Shown: positions 15,974 through 24,450 of the stretch, one piece after another
Position numbering within the stretch: the first letter of the stretch is position 1
Layout of the letters: each line of letters begins with the position of its first letter
Source of the DNA: Comamonas testosteroni TK102
Lineage (GTDB): Bacteria > Pseudomonadota > Gammaproteobacteria > Burkholderiales > Burkholderiaceae_C
DNA: 64,000 bases
NCBI RefSeq assembly: GCF_000739375.1
Contig: NZ_CP006704.1
Coordinates: 4,774,001 to 4,838,000 of the forward strand
Direction: 5' to 3'
Program-made: the position numbers and the translations under genes
The notes under the pieces: generated by a model
What the model saw: only the letters and a program-made list of their open reading frames with translations
Databases searched by the model: none
What the model was told of the DNA's origin: nothing

Positions 15974-17657
15974 GCCCCCCTGCGGTCGACACGCTTGTCT
16001 GGTGGGCTGCTGTCATGGTGGTTGCTACCGCACGACGACCGAGCTTGCGTGCGACCGTCATCGCGATCGCTGAGCTTGCAAGCATGAACAGATCGGTGCC
16101 TGCCACCGGCCAATAGCCTTCGCTGACTGTGCGCAGTAGATGGTGCCCTGTCGTGACCCAGTTCAACAGTACGGCAGTCACCGCCAAGAAAGCTACTCCC
16201 CAACACTGTTCAATCCAGGCCGGGGCCATCCGGGCCTCGGCTACTGAGGCAGTCCGCAAGATGCCGTGCACGAAGGCCAGCATCCAGACTACCCAGAAGA
16301 TGTACTGCTCCATATCGCCTTTGCCAGGCCAGCCCGAGGGCATCGTGCCGGGCAGCAGGCGATTGCTGATCAGCATGGCTAGCGTAGCGATGAGCATGCC
16401 GGTCACCGTGGACACGGCGAAAGCGTCCACCCAGCGGGCGCCACTCTGACCTTGCTTGGCATGCTGACGCTTGCGTTTTTCCACGAAAAAAACGAAACCG
16501 GTAGCGATGCACACACATCCCAGGAGGCCACCGAGCACGTACAACCAGCGCAGCAACCAATGGCGAAAGTGCTGCAGGTGCAGTCCGGTAAGGAAGGTGT
16601 TGATACTCGCCACAGACGTAAGCGGAGGGTCTTCGCGCAGCACCTCGCCTGTCGAGGCCTTGAAATGAATACCTTCTCCAGTGAGCGCAATGCGGTCGGT
16701 GCCGGCGCGATACACGCTCACGTAGCTGTTGGCGTCGCCCACGTGTCGCACACCTAGGAAGCCTACGTCGCCCGCCATGCCCTTGGCCGCCCATCGGCGC
16801 TGCGCTTCCACCACCATCGCATCGACAGAGGCCAGTTGTGCGTACTCACCGGCACGGTCATGTGGCAGGCCGGTCTCCAGCGCTTCCTGCTTCTCGTGCA
16901 GCTCGTGTAGAGGCTCGAGTTGGGTGTGGGTGACAGGGAAGTAGATACCGCCGAAGATCACTAGCCCCGAGAAGGCGAAGATGAAGTGAAACGGCAGCGC
17001 GATCACGCCCGTGAGGTTGTGCAAATCCAGCGCGCTGCGCTGGATGTGCTTCTTCGGGCGGAAGGTGAAGAATTCGCGAAAGATCTTGCGGTGCATAACC
17101 ACCCCGCTGACCAATGCCACGAGCATGATCAGCGCGGCGAATCCCACGATCCAAGTCCCCAGATTCAACCAGTGAAGGTTGAGGCTGTAGTGAAGGGGGT
17201 AAAAGAAGCGGCTTCCGATCTTCAGGTGATCGTCGGGCAAGGACTCTCCTGTACGGGGATCGATGGTTCGTGCTCCAAAGACTGCATCTTCCGGGTTCTT
17301 GGCGTTTGGCAATGGATAACTGGAAAACAGGGTCAGCACGGGGTCGCGGTGTGTGGTGTAGGCCCCCCAGTTTTTCACGACCGGAAAGTCCTGTGCCATG
17401 GGGCCGTTCACCCGGCTACGCGCCCGCTCGATACTTGCTGCGCTGGGTTTCATGTCTTGAAAAACGGGCAGCAACACCTTGTCAAAAGAAGGCATCGGCT
17501 GCGGCGCAAAGCGCGACTCGGGTATCGCCCAGCGGTCGATTTCACGGTCAAAGACCGACAGTGAGCCGAAGAAAAAGACGACTATCAGCACAAAACCCAG
17601 CACGAGGCCGAACCAGGTGTGCAGCCAAGCCATGGAGAGGCGGAAATTCTGGAACAC
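15960..17657 (-). CDS. PepSY-domain iron-regulated membrane protein, module 1
   Basis: 565 residues. The N-terminal membrane helix (AWLHTWFGLVLGFVLIVVFF) is followed by a periplasmic PepSY region, further helices near residues 180-210, 330-350 and a C-terminal helix group. The conserved patch HRKIFREFFTFRPKKHIQRS and LDLHNLTGVIALPFH is typical of the COG3182/PiuB-like group, whose members are linked to siderophore uptake and perhaps to reducing or processing ferri-siderophore at the inner membrane. About four fifths of the residues appear the same as the paralogue at 24451. It sits between DUF3649 and DUF3325 in one operon. Confidence 0.88.
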   Translation of the reverse strand: MFQNFRLSMAWLHTWFGLVLGFVLIVVFFFGSLSVFDREIDRWAIPESRFAPQPMPSFDKVLLPVFQDMKPSAASIERARSRVNGPMAQDFPVVKNWGAYTTHRDPVLTLFSSYPLPNAKNPEDAVFGARTIDPRTGESLPDDHLKIGSRFFYPLHYSLNLHWLNLGTWIVGFAALIMLVALVSGVVMHRKIFREFFTFRPKKHIQRSALDLHNLTGVIALPFHFIFAFSGLVIFGGIYFPVTHTQLEPLHELHEKQEALETGLPHDRAGEYAQLASVDAMVVEAQRRWAAKGMAGDVGFLGVRHVGDANSYVSVYRAGTDRIALTGEGIHFKASTGEVLREDPPLTSVASINTFLTGLHLQHFRHWLLRWLYVLGGLLGCVCIATGFVFFVEKRKRQHAKQGQSGARWVDAFAVSTVTGMLIATLAMLISNRLLPGTMPSGWPGKGDMEQYIFWVVWMLAFVHGILRTASVAEARMAPAWIEQCWGVAFLAVTAVLLNWVTTGHHLLRTVSEGYWPVAGTDLFMLASSAIAMTVARKLGRRAVATTMTAAHQTSVSTAGGRARA

Positions 17658-17688
17658 GGAAAAGGACTCCTTGCACGAGTAATCGCAA

Positions 17689-18123
17689 TCAGAGCAACGC
17701 GCGCTGGACCAGCCAGGCCGTGCCAGTCATGAGCGCACCACCGCCGGCCAGCAATAGCCAAACGCGCGCCACACTGCGCGCTGCGAAGGCCCACAGAAAT
17801 ATGACCAAGAAGATGATGAAGCCGAGGATGTAGCTCAGTGTCTCGGCGTCGTCGAGGTCCACATCGGCTGCAAATAGCAGACTGATCGTCAAGGCCATGA
17901 AACCCCAGGTGAAGGAATATCCGCCGAGCATTCCGGCACCAATGCGCATGACAATACCTGCTGACTGTCTGAGGCGAAGCTGATGAAGTTTGGAGTTCTC
18001 CTGCACTGGAGCGGAAACTCTATTTGGGCGAAGTAGATCCTTCATCGCATTGGCATCCGGGCTCGACTCTGCAGGGGTACCCTGCAAAGTGCCTTGCCTT
18101 TTAGCGGTCTGATCAATAGTCAT
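17689..18123 (-). CDS. DUF3649 inner-membrane protein, module 1
   Basis: 144 residues: a polar N-terminal extension of about 50 residues, then three membrane helices (IGAGMLGGYSFTWGFMALT and two more) with the conserved FLWAFAARSVARVW segment. The paralogue at 24116 lacks most of the extension, so the true start may be an internal Met (Met27, MKDLLRP). It overlaps the receptor stop by 11 bases. Function is unknown; the family always accompanies TonB receptors and PepSY proteins in this window. Confidence 0.8.
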   Translation of the reverse strand: MTIDQTAKRQGTLQGTPAESSPDANAMKDLLRPNRVSAPVQENSKLHQLRLRQSAGIVMRIGAGMLGGYSFTWGFMALTISLLFAADVDLDDAETLSYILGFIIFLVIFLWAFAARSVARVWLLLAGGGALMTGTAWLVQRALL

Positions 18124-20521
18124 ACCGAAGCGTCACAGCAAAACTACGCGGTGTGCCCACAAACAGGCCGCCAAAATTGTTATTGCTTGGGATGGTCTGG
18201 TAGTAGTGCTTGTCGAGTGCATTGCGCACATTGAACTGAACACTGAGATGGCGGTCATAGCGATAGTTTGCGTTCAGGTTCAGCAGCGCGAATCCGCCTT
18301 GATAGATCGAGTACGTCGCGCCGTCGAAGCGCATGCTGCTTTGCAGCTGGACATTTCCGCCTACGCGCCACTGGCCACCGGGGAGTTTGTAGTCCGTTGA
18401 GATCTTCACGACTTTTCTTGGAATCGTGGTGTTGTAGTCCTTGCCCTGATTGGGACCAGCAACGTATTCGGGATCGCTGAAGGTAAAGCCAGCCGCCACG
18501 TTCCAGTTTGGCGTAGGCGAGCCCGACACTTCGATGTCGATGCCCCGATTACGAACCTTGGCGCCTTCGGTGTAGCAGCGACTATTGCCAGCCAGGCCAC
18601 AAGTCGATGCGGCACTCGTCGCCACAGGTAGATTGAGCTGATCGGTCTGAAAAATGGCCAGTGCAGTGTTGAGTTGTCCGTCAAAGAACTCGCTCTTGAT
18701 GCCGGCCTCGTAGTTCTTACCCTTTACGGGTTCCAGTAGACCGCTTTGGCTGTAGTACTGCTGCAGCGAATAGATGTCGGTGTAGCTGGCATAGACGGAA
18801 TGCTGTCGGTTCAGTTTGTAGACGATGCCAGCGTAAGGAATGATCTGGCGCCCCGAGTCATAGCTTGCGTTGGTGTAGGGGCTATTTGAAGCGTAGTCAG
18901 ACCAGCTGATCCGGCTGCCAAGGATTACGCTGAGGTCGTCCGTTGCATGAAGCCGGGTGGCTGCAACGATCCCTTTCTCTCGACGAACCAATGCGTAGTT
19001 AGTACCGGCAACGTTAAGTTGCGGCACTGGGAGAGACCAGAAATCGAAATTGGTGATGTTCACCGATGGCGTGTTAGTTGCCGTATGTATGCCGTAAGTG
19101 AAGTCGTCCCGCCTGCTGCTGGCTCCTAGCATCAATTCATGTTGGCGTCCGAACAGAGTGAAGGGACCACTGGCCTTCAAATTGAAAGCCAGTTGGTCGT
19201 CCTTGTATTCAGCCGCTGAGATGGGAAGCCTGTAGGTGTCGCCGCTGACGCGTGCTGGATAGGGGCTAAGGAAACTGGTGTCCGAGCGCACCGCATTGAT
19301 GGCACCGGTTAGAGTCCAGTTGTTGTCGAAGCGGTGCGTGATATCGCCGAACACTGTGTAGTTGTCACGGTTTAGGTGGGCCCATGGCCCAGCTAGCGAA
19401 GTGGAACGTGGCAGATCGTAGAAAGTGCCGTCGGCCTTGGTGTTCAGTCCACCCCAGTCGTACCCCCTATGATTGTCCTTTTGCACGGAGGCGCCAAACG
19501 TCAGCAGGGTTGAAGGACTCAGGTCAGCCTCGCCGACGGCGTAGAGCAGCTTGTTGTCCGTGCCCGCACCGGTCTTGAAACTGTTGGCATCGTTAGCAAA
19601 GACTACCGTCCGCCCGCGCAGGGTCCCCGCGGCATTGAGTGGGCCGGACACATCTAGCTGCGCACGATAGTCAGCCCAAGAGCCTGCGCCCAGTTCCGCG
19701 CTCATTTGAAATTCACGTGTGGGACGCTTGCGGACCATGTTAATGATGGCCGAAGGGTTGCCCGAGCCTTGTAGCAGGCCATTGGCGCCGCGCACGATCT
19801 CGATCCGGTCATAGATCGCCATGTTGTTGAGTGACATGGCATCGCCCGAGTAACTCTCGGCAACGCTGGTGGATACGCCATCGACTTGGAGATCAGTGAT
19901 CGGGAATCCACGCGAATAGAAAGTCGAGCGTTCAGTGCCGAGCTTGCTGTAAGTAAGGCCAGTGGCGACATCAGCAACATCGTCGAGCGAATGCATGTTC
20001 CGGTCTTGCATCTGCTGGTGTGTTACGACGCTGACCGATTGCGGCGTCTCCCGAAGTGTCATAGGCAAACCGGTTGCTGTGGTGCTGGGGCCGATAGCTC
20101 GATAGGTGCCCGTTCCCTCTGTGGTGCCAGGGCGCTCGGCTTGGGCTGTGACAGTCACCGAGCCTAGTGTTGGTGCTTCTCCTGTGGATTGGGCGATTTT
20201 GATAACAACGGCATTGCCTTCCTGAATGGCAACCAAGCCGCTGCCTGCCAGCAAACGATCTACTGCCTGGCGAGGCGTTAAGGTGCCGGAAATAGCAGGC
20301 GCAGACTTGCCGGCCACTAGCGCGGGTTGCACGATCATCTGTACGCGGCTTCGAAGCGCCCAGTCGCTGAGTGCCTGAGCCAAAGGCTTCTCAACGATAC
20401 TGAACTCGAGGGGCGTGGTCAGAACTCCAGTGCCCGTGCTTTGCGCGTAAAGGGGGGTATTGGCGAAAGCCAAAGCAACGGCCAGGGCCAGAGGAGCCGC
20501 TCGCAGCGGAAGAATGTACAT
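18113..20521 (-). CDS. TonB-dependent siderophore receptor with signalling domain, module 1
   Basis: 802 residues. The signal peptide ends near YAQS (residue 28). Residues about 35-110 are a secretin/TonB N-terminal (STN) signalling domain (QALSDWALRSRVQMIVQPAL), then a TonB box region (LGSVTVTAQAE), the plug domain (LRETPQSVSVVTHQQMQDR, IVRGANGLLQGSGNPS) and a 22-strand barrel ending in LRYDY. An STN domain means it signals substrate binding to the FecR protein encoded directly upstream (20637). The plug and barrel features are those of ferri-siderophore receptors of the FpvA/FhuE kind; the substrate cannot be told. Confidence 0.92.
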   Translation of the reverse strand: MYILPLRAAPLALAVALAFANTPLYAQSTGTGVLTTPLEFSIVEKPLAQALSDWALRSRVQMIVQPALVAGKSAPAISGTLTPRQAVDRLLAGSGLVAIQEGNAVVIKIAQSTGEAPTLGSVTVTAQAERPGTTEGTGTYRAIGPSTTATGLPMTLRETPQSVSVVTHQQMQDRNMHSLDDVADVATGLTYSKLGTERSTFYSRGFPITDLQVDGVSTSVAESYSGDAMSLNNMAIYDRIEIVRGANGLLQGSGNPSAIINMVRKRPTREFQMSAELGAGSWADYRAQLDVSGPLNAAGTLRGRTVVFANDANSFKTGAGTDNKLLYAVGEADLSPSTLLTFGASVQKDNHRGYDWGGLNTKADGTFYDLPRSTSLAGPWAHLNRDNYTVFGDITHRFDNNWTLTGAINAVRSDTSFLSPYPARVSGDTYRLPISAAEYKDDQLAFNLKASGPFTLFGRQHELMLGASSRRDDFTYGIHTATNTPSVNITNFDFWSLPVPQLNVAGTNYALVRREKGIVAATRLHATDDLSVILGSRISWSDYASNSPYTNASYDSGRQIIPYAGIVYKLNRQHSVYASYTDIYSLQQYYSQSGLLEPVKGKNYEAGIKSEFFDGQLNTALAIFQTDQLNLPVATSAASTCGLAGNSRCYTEGAKVRNRGIDIEVSGSPTPNWNVAAGFTFSDPEYVAGPNQGKDYNTTIPRKVVKISTDYKLPGGQWRVGGNVQLQSSMRFDGATYSIYQGGFALLNLNANYRYDRHLSVQFNVRNALDKHYYQTIPSNNNFGGLFVGTPRSFAVTLRYDY

Positions 20522-20636
20522 ATTGTCCTCAAATGCAAAAACGAATGGTTCTTACTCTTGAAGACGTGCAACCTTCCAGATACCCTAGGTCGACCTCAAA
20601 AAATTTGCCCGCAGAAGGCTTGTCTGGAGGCTGATG

Positions 20637-21761
20637 CTACCGCGCCAGGACTACCTCGGTCACACCGCTTCCCGTCTCTTTGAGTCGCACCGGTAGCGAC
20701 ACCGGCAATACGCGCCGGAGGGTGGCCGTATCCCGTGGGTCGAAGACGCCTGTGATCGGCAGTGCGGCAACAGCCGGGTCGCGGATTACGAGCGGCAGAT
20801 CGACATAGCGACTCATTTCGGCGAACGCTCGGTCCAGCCGTAAGTTGTCGAAACTGACGCGGTTGCCGCGCCACAATGCAATGCCTGCGTTGGATACAGC
20901 AGATACGGCAGACAACACTCCGGCCGCATCACTGGAGACTTGCTGCCCCGCCGACAAGTTAATTGCATCCCCGACATCGCTGCTTGCAGCCGCCTTCTCG
21001 GCATCTCCCGCCATGCGCATCACCCTGACCTTGCCTTCTTCGACTGCAACATGCACCCCCATGTTCGCTGGCATACCGGGAGTGTGTCGTACGGAAAATC
21101 GCGTTCCAACGACGGTGACGCATATTGGACCGGCAAACACGTGGAAGGGCCAATCGGCGTCGCTTTGAACGGCAAAAACTGCCTGACCATCAATCAGCCT
21201 CACCTCGCGACGTTGCCTGTAGTAGGTGACCTCCAAGCGTGTCGAGGTATCGAGTCGCAGGCGGGATCCATCTGGCAGTGGCACTTCAACCTGTTGGCCA
21301 CGCTGAGTGCTGAATGCCTGCGTGAATACAGGTTGGGCTTGCCAATGGTTCCAAGCAAGAAGGCTCGTTCCTCCAGTGACAGCTGCTATGGCAGCCAGGG
21401 CGAAAGCCGACTTCAACACTTGTCTGCGGGACGGAGTGGTTGGAGCCTCTTGTTGCGAAGGCGATGGCCCTCTGGCGCCCGCCCTCGCGGCCCCGGAGGC
21501 GCTGGCCGCATCCATGGCCTGCTCATAGGCCAAATTGCGCTGCAGCATGCTCCTCATTGACTGAGGAATTTCGTCGAAGGATTGCCACTCACCTTGCCAG
21601 TGGCTGAAGGCGTCACTGTTCGCTTTATCAGCTGCAAGCCAATTCTGGAACATTTGCTCATCGTTGGCGCCGAACCCTTCGCCCTGGCGCCGGACGAACC
21701 AGTCCAGCGCTTCTTCGCGGATGCGCGAAGCGTCGCCGGTCTGGAGAGGAGGTTTTCTCAT
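20637..21761 (-). CDS. FecR-type anti-sigma / signal transducer, module 1
   Basis: 374 residues. The N-terminal DUF4880 part (EALDWFVRRQGEGFG, then FQNWLAADKANSDAFSHWQ) binds the sigma factor in the cytoplasm. One membrane helix lies near residues 115-135 (FALAAIAAVTGGTSLLAW). The periplasmic FecR domain follows (LPDGSRLRLDTSTRLEV, VVGTRFSVRHT) with a C-terminal STN-like part that contacts the receptor. It lies between sigma and receptor genes, the classic order for cell-surface signalling. Confidence 0.9.
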   Translation of the reverse strand: MRKPPLQTGDASRIREEALDWFVRRQGEGFGANDEQMFQNWLAADKANSDAFSHWQGEWQSFDEIPQSMRSMLQRNLAYEQAMDAASASGAARAGARGPSPSQQEAPTTPSRRQVLKSAFALAAIAAVTGGTSLLAWNHWQAQPVFTQAFSTQRGQQVEVPLPDGSRLRLDTSTRLEVTYYRQRREVRLIDGQAVFAVQSDADWPFHVFAGPICVTVVGTRFSVRHTPGMPANMGVHVAVEEGKVRVMRMAGDAEKAAASSDVGDAINLSAGQQVSSDAAGVLSAVSAVSNAGIALWRGNRVSFDNLRLDRAFAEMSRYVDLPLVIRDPAVAALPITGVFDPRDTATLRRVLPVSLPVRLKETGSGVTEVVLAR

Positions 21762-21839
21762 CGGGTGGTTCGTTCTTATATCTAGGTAGACGTACAGAGC
21801 GCCGGATACCCCAAGTTGAGGAGCAACAGATCCTTCAAT

Positions 21840-22469
21840 TCAATCATGGCGGGATCGATTTAGTTTTCTACGCGGAGCGGATGGCATACCGCTTTCACCG
21901 GCTGACTGGGCTCGGCAACGCTCGCAGGCGTCTAGTGCATGCTTGATGTGTTGCTCCACCGCCTTGACAGAAATGCCCATGCGTTCCGCGACCATCGCGT
22001 AGGTCAGACCTTCGAAGCGGTTCAGCATGAACGCTTCGCGGCATCGCAGCGGCAGGTTATCGATGACGGTGACCAGCGCCGATACCCCCTGTTGCGACGA
22101 CATCGCGGTTTCCGGCTCCCAGTTTCGAGAGCCGTGCGCCTCGTCGGGTCCAGCCTGCGTGGACGGTATTTCCACGCTGGCGCGGACGTCGCCGTGGCGC
22201 TGGTGGTCGATGACAAGATTGCGGGCAGTTTGGTAGAGCAGTGCGCGCGGATCACCAATGCACGATCCCGAAGCCTGAGCTGCATATACACGCGCATAAC
22301 TCTCCTGCGTCAAATCGGCCGCAACAGCGCGGTCGGTCACTTTTCGGGAAAGAAAACTCAGCAATTCGCGGTAATAGCGCTCGAACACAGCCCGCCACGA
22401 TCCTGTAAAGGTTGGTCGAAGTCCTTGGAGTGGTTGGCTTCGACGCAGCGTGGCTGACCTGAGACTCAC
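21840..22469 (-). CDS. FecI-type ECF sigma factor, module 1
   Basis: 209 residues. Region 2 contains LTQESYARVYAAQ and ALLYQTARNLVIDHQRH; region 4 ends with LTYAMVAERMGISVKAVEQH. The GTG at 22469 gives about 25 more N-terminal residues than FecI usually has, so the true start could be internal, though no ATG fits well. It should direct transcription of the receptor at 20521 when FecR is triggered. A clear Fur box was not found upstream. Confidence 0.88.
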   Translation of the reverse strand: MSLRSATLRRSQPLQGLRPTFTGSWRAVFERYYRELLSFLSRKVTDRAVAADLTQESYARVYAAQASGSCIGDPRALLYQTARNLVIDHQRHGDVRASVEIPSTQAGPDEAHGSRNWEPETAMSSQQGVSALVTVIDNLPLRCREAFMLNRFEGLTYAMVAERMGISVKAVEQHIKHALDACERCRAQSAGESGMPSAPRRKLNRSRHD

Positions 22470-22814
22470 ATTAAGTGAGCATTAATCATACTAGATGGGA
22501 AACACCTTTTGTGCCGGCAGAGGAAGGGACGGATTGAGAGATTGAGAGATCGCGCCTTGGTGCTCGAAGTGACTGCTTTGCGGCAAGTAGCAGCAGTGTC
22601 TCGAACAAACATGAACGATGGCAATCGGTGCATGGCGGTCCTTCGAGGACCAATGCTGGTAGAGACCACTGGCAGGTTTTGAGTGGGGCCGTCAAATGCA
22701 ACCCGAAGGTTGCGGGAGCCGTTTTAAGCAGCTCATGAACAAATAATGCCGCCCTGATAATCCACTTTGCGAGAGCTTCGAGTGCATCCCAAGCAGCCGG
22801 AAGGCTGCTTCAGA
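22470..22814. other. Intergenic stretch before sigma factor 1
   Basis: Should hold the promoter of the sigma gene, but no convincing Fur palindrome is visible. Short frames on both strands lack protein-like composition. Confidence 0.4.
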
Positions 22815-23318
22815 TTACAGCGTCAATTGGGAACAGGTGATCCGCTGCAGCCCAAGTCGAACCTGCTCCATGACTGCTGGATCCGCTAGGCCTCTCTCAG
22901 GATGAGTTTTTACAAGCTTGTCACGACACCATGCAGGCCACTGCAAATAGTCATCGTCAATAGCAAGCCAAGCGGATGGTCAGCGACGAAACACATCTTC
23001 CCAGACCTGCATATCTCGGTAAGCTGATTCGAATTCGGCCCGATTCATCTGACTGTGAAAGGTTGCCCCGATGACTCTGGTGCGCAGTTCAAAAGGCAGG
23101 CGGCGCGCGGCACCATGACAGCCGTACTTCACGACCCAGGAAGTAGGCAGGACGATGCGGGCTGCAGAATGTGGTTCCAAGAGCTCGACCAGCAAAGAAG
23201 CATGTCCGAATAACCTGTCACTGGAAGATGCGTCTAGGTATGGCCCTTTTGACGCTGGCCAAAGCACATTATGCTGATGTAAAACACCGGCCCGCAACCA
23301 GACAAGCCTAGAGACTCT
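22815..23318 (-). pseudogene. Decayed HAD-like gene with in-frame stop
   Basis: On the minus strand one frame reads LVWLRAGVLHQHNVLWPASK, ARIVLPTSWVVKYG, then a TGA at 22982-22980, then WLAIDDDYLQWPAW and VKTHPERGL up to a TAA at 22815. The order (x-GVLH start, IVxxSSW-like middle, W-L-A-[IL]-DDD end) matches small HAD-fold proteins of the RNA-repair-associated type. The first motif has lost both aspartates of DxDGVLH and the reading frame has a stop in the middle, so it is not functional. Confidence 0.65.
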
Positions 23319-23382
23319 GACCTATTGATGTGCATGTTTGTCATGGCCGATCTTCTTCGGGAAAGTGCAGTTTTTTTAGTAC

Positions 23383-23472
23383 CTGTTTGACATAAAGTAT
23401 TACTCGACAGACTTTGGTGGCTTCTACGGCGATCCCCGCAATGTAGTGGTTAGCCTGAAGTATCGGTTCTGA
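23383..23472 (+). pseudogene. C-terminal tail of a lost TonB-dependent receptor
   Basis: 29 codons and a TGA read LFDIKYYSTDFGGFYGDPRN followed by VVVSLKYRF. This is the conserved last two strands of TonB siderophore receptors (N-L-F-D-K-x-Y ... YGDPRN ... L-x-Y-x-F). A stop lies just upstream in the frame, so no more of the barrel is left. It is in the same direction as the DUF3649-PepSY-DUF3325 genes of module 2. Confidence 0.75.
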
Positions 23473-24023
23473 CCGAACGAACAAACCAAGGAGTCGACGA
23501 TCGCGGAGATCACTGTACTCAACGGTTTCCGGGTTCATTCTTATTGTTGGATGACGTTGTCATCGCTGGCAACCGAATTCTTCGCTCCACAGCGACACAA
23601 AACATAGCAACCATCAATGCATCCACAGTGATTGAGTGTGTGAGCTTTTAGGTCGCACTCTGGCTACTTATTCTTCGGCAGTTGAGGCTACTGCCGGCCG
23701 CTCACCTCACTCCTTCGTTGGGCAACCTCCAGGCTAGTTTTGGCGCCGAGGCTCCCCCTTAAGTCCCCCCCCCTCTACGATACTTGCTGGCAGCTATCTT
23801 TCGGGGGGCTTCGGCTGCAGTCGGCGGCTATGCCATGTCCGGAGCTTGCGCCATGCTGCTCCAGCCGATCTGGCCCGACCTCATTTTCAGTCCATCATGC
23901 GGGCCAAAATGGTTGGCTTAGCCGTTCAAGCATCCATAGCGCTTCGGGTGACGAGTCCAAGATTGATGCCGCATCCCCGCCCCAAATACGGCACAAATGC
24001 CGGTCAATAGAATTGCAACTTAC
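23473..24023. other. Intergenic stretch between the two iron modules
   Basis: About 550 bases with a C-rich run near 23765 and no protein-like frame. Probably debris of the deletion that removed the receptor whose tail is at 23383-23472. Confidence 0.4.
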
Positions 24024-24042
24024 AATAAGAATTATTCGCATC
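24024..24042. promoter_or_regulatory. Probable Fur box before module 2
   Basis: AATAAGAATTATTCGCATC fits the A/T-rich 19-bp Fur box pattern of betaproteobacteria and lies about 75 bases ahead of the DUF3649 start. It would repress the DUF3649-PepSY-DUF3325 genes when iron is plentiful. Confidence 0.6.
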
Positions 24043-24115
24043 ATCAATGACTTGTGAACCATTCTCAATAAAAGTGAGGAGTGGCTTTGCAAGGTTTCTG
24101 AGTGGCCGCACAACC

Positions 24116-24433
24116 ATGAAAGCATGCACCCGGAAAATGGACACTCTCTCCAGTCCCCGTATGGCTATCGCGCTACGAATCACCACCGCCATTTTTGCGG
24201 GCTACGGTTTCACCTGGGGCTTCATCGCAGCGGCAACCGCCGGGCTGTTTGCACTAGGCATGGCCTTTCATGATGCCGAGCACCTGAGCGCCATTTTCGG
24301 GCTTGTGATTTATCTTTGCGTATTTCTGTGGTCCTTCGCAGCCCGCAGCCTCGGACGTGTGTGGGCCGTGCTGTTGGGCGGTGGTGCTGCGATGGCGATT
24401 GCCGCTTCGCTGATTCAGCGCCACCTGATCTAA
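24116..24433 (+). CDS. DUF3649 inner-membrane protein, module 2
   Basis: 105 residues from the ATG at 24116; Met8 (24137) is an alternative and neither has a strong ribosome site. Three membrane helices carry the family pattern ITTAIFAGYGFTWGFIAA and LCVFLWSFAARSLGRVWAVL, close to the module 1 protein at 17689. It precedes the PepSY gene by 17 bases and is probably the first gene of a Fur-controlled operon. Function unknown. Confidence 0.8.
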   Translation: MKACTRKMDTLSSPRMAIALRITTAIFAGYGFTWGFIAAATAGLFALGMAFHDAEHLSAIFGLVIYLCVFLWSFAARSLGRVWAVLLGGGAAMAIAASLIQRHLI

Positions 24434-24450
24434 GGAAGGAGACGACACCC

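Noticed and set aside
23895..24125. 76-codon frame on the minus strand
   Set aside because: No protein-like pattern and it overlaps the Fur box and the start of the DUF3649 gene.
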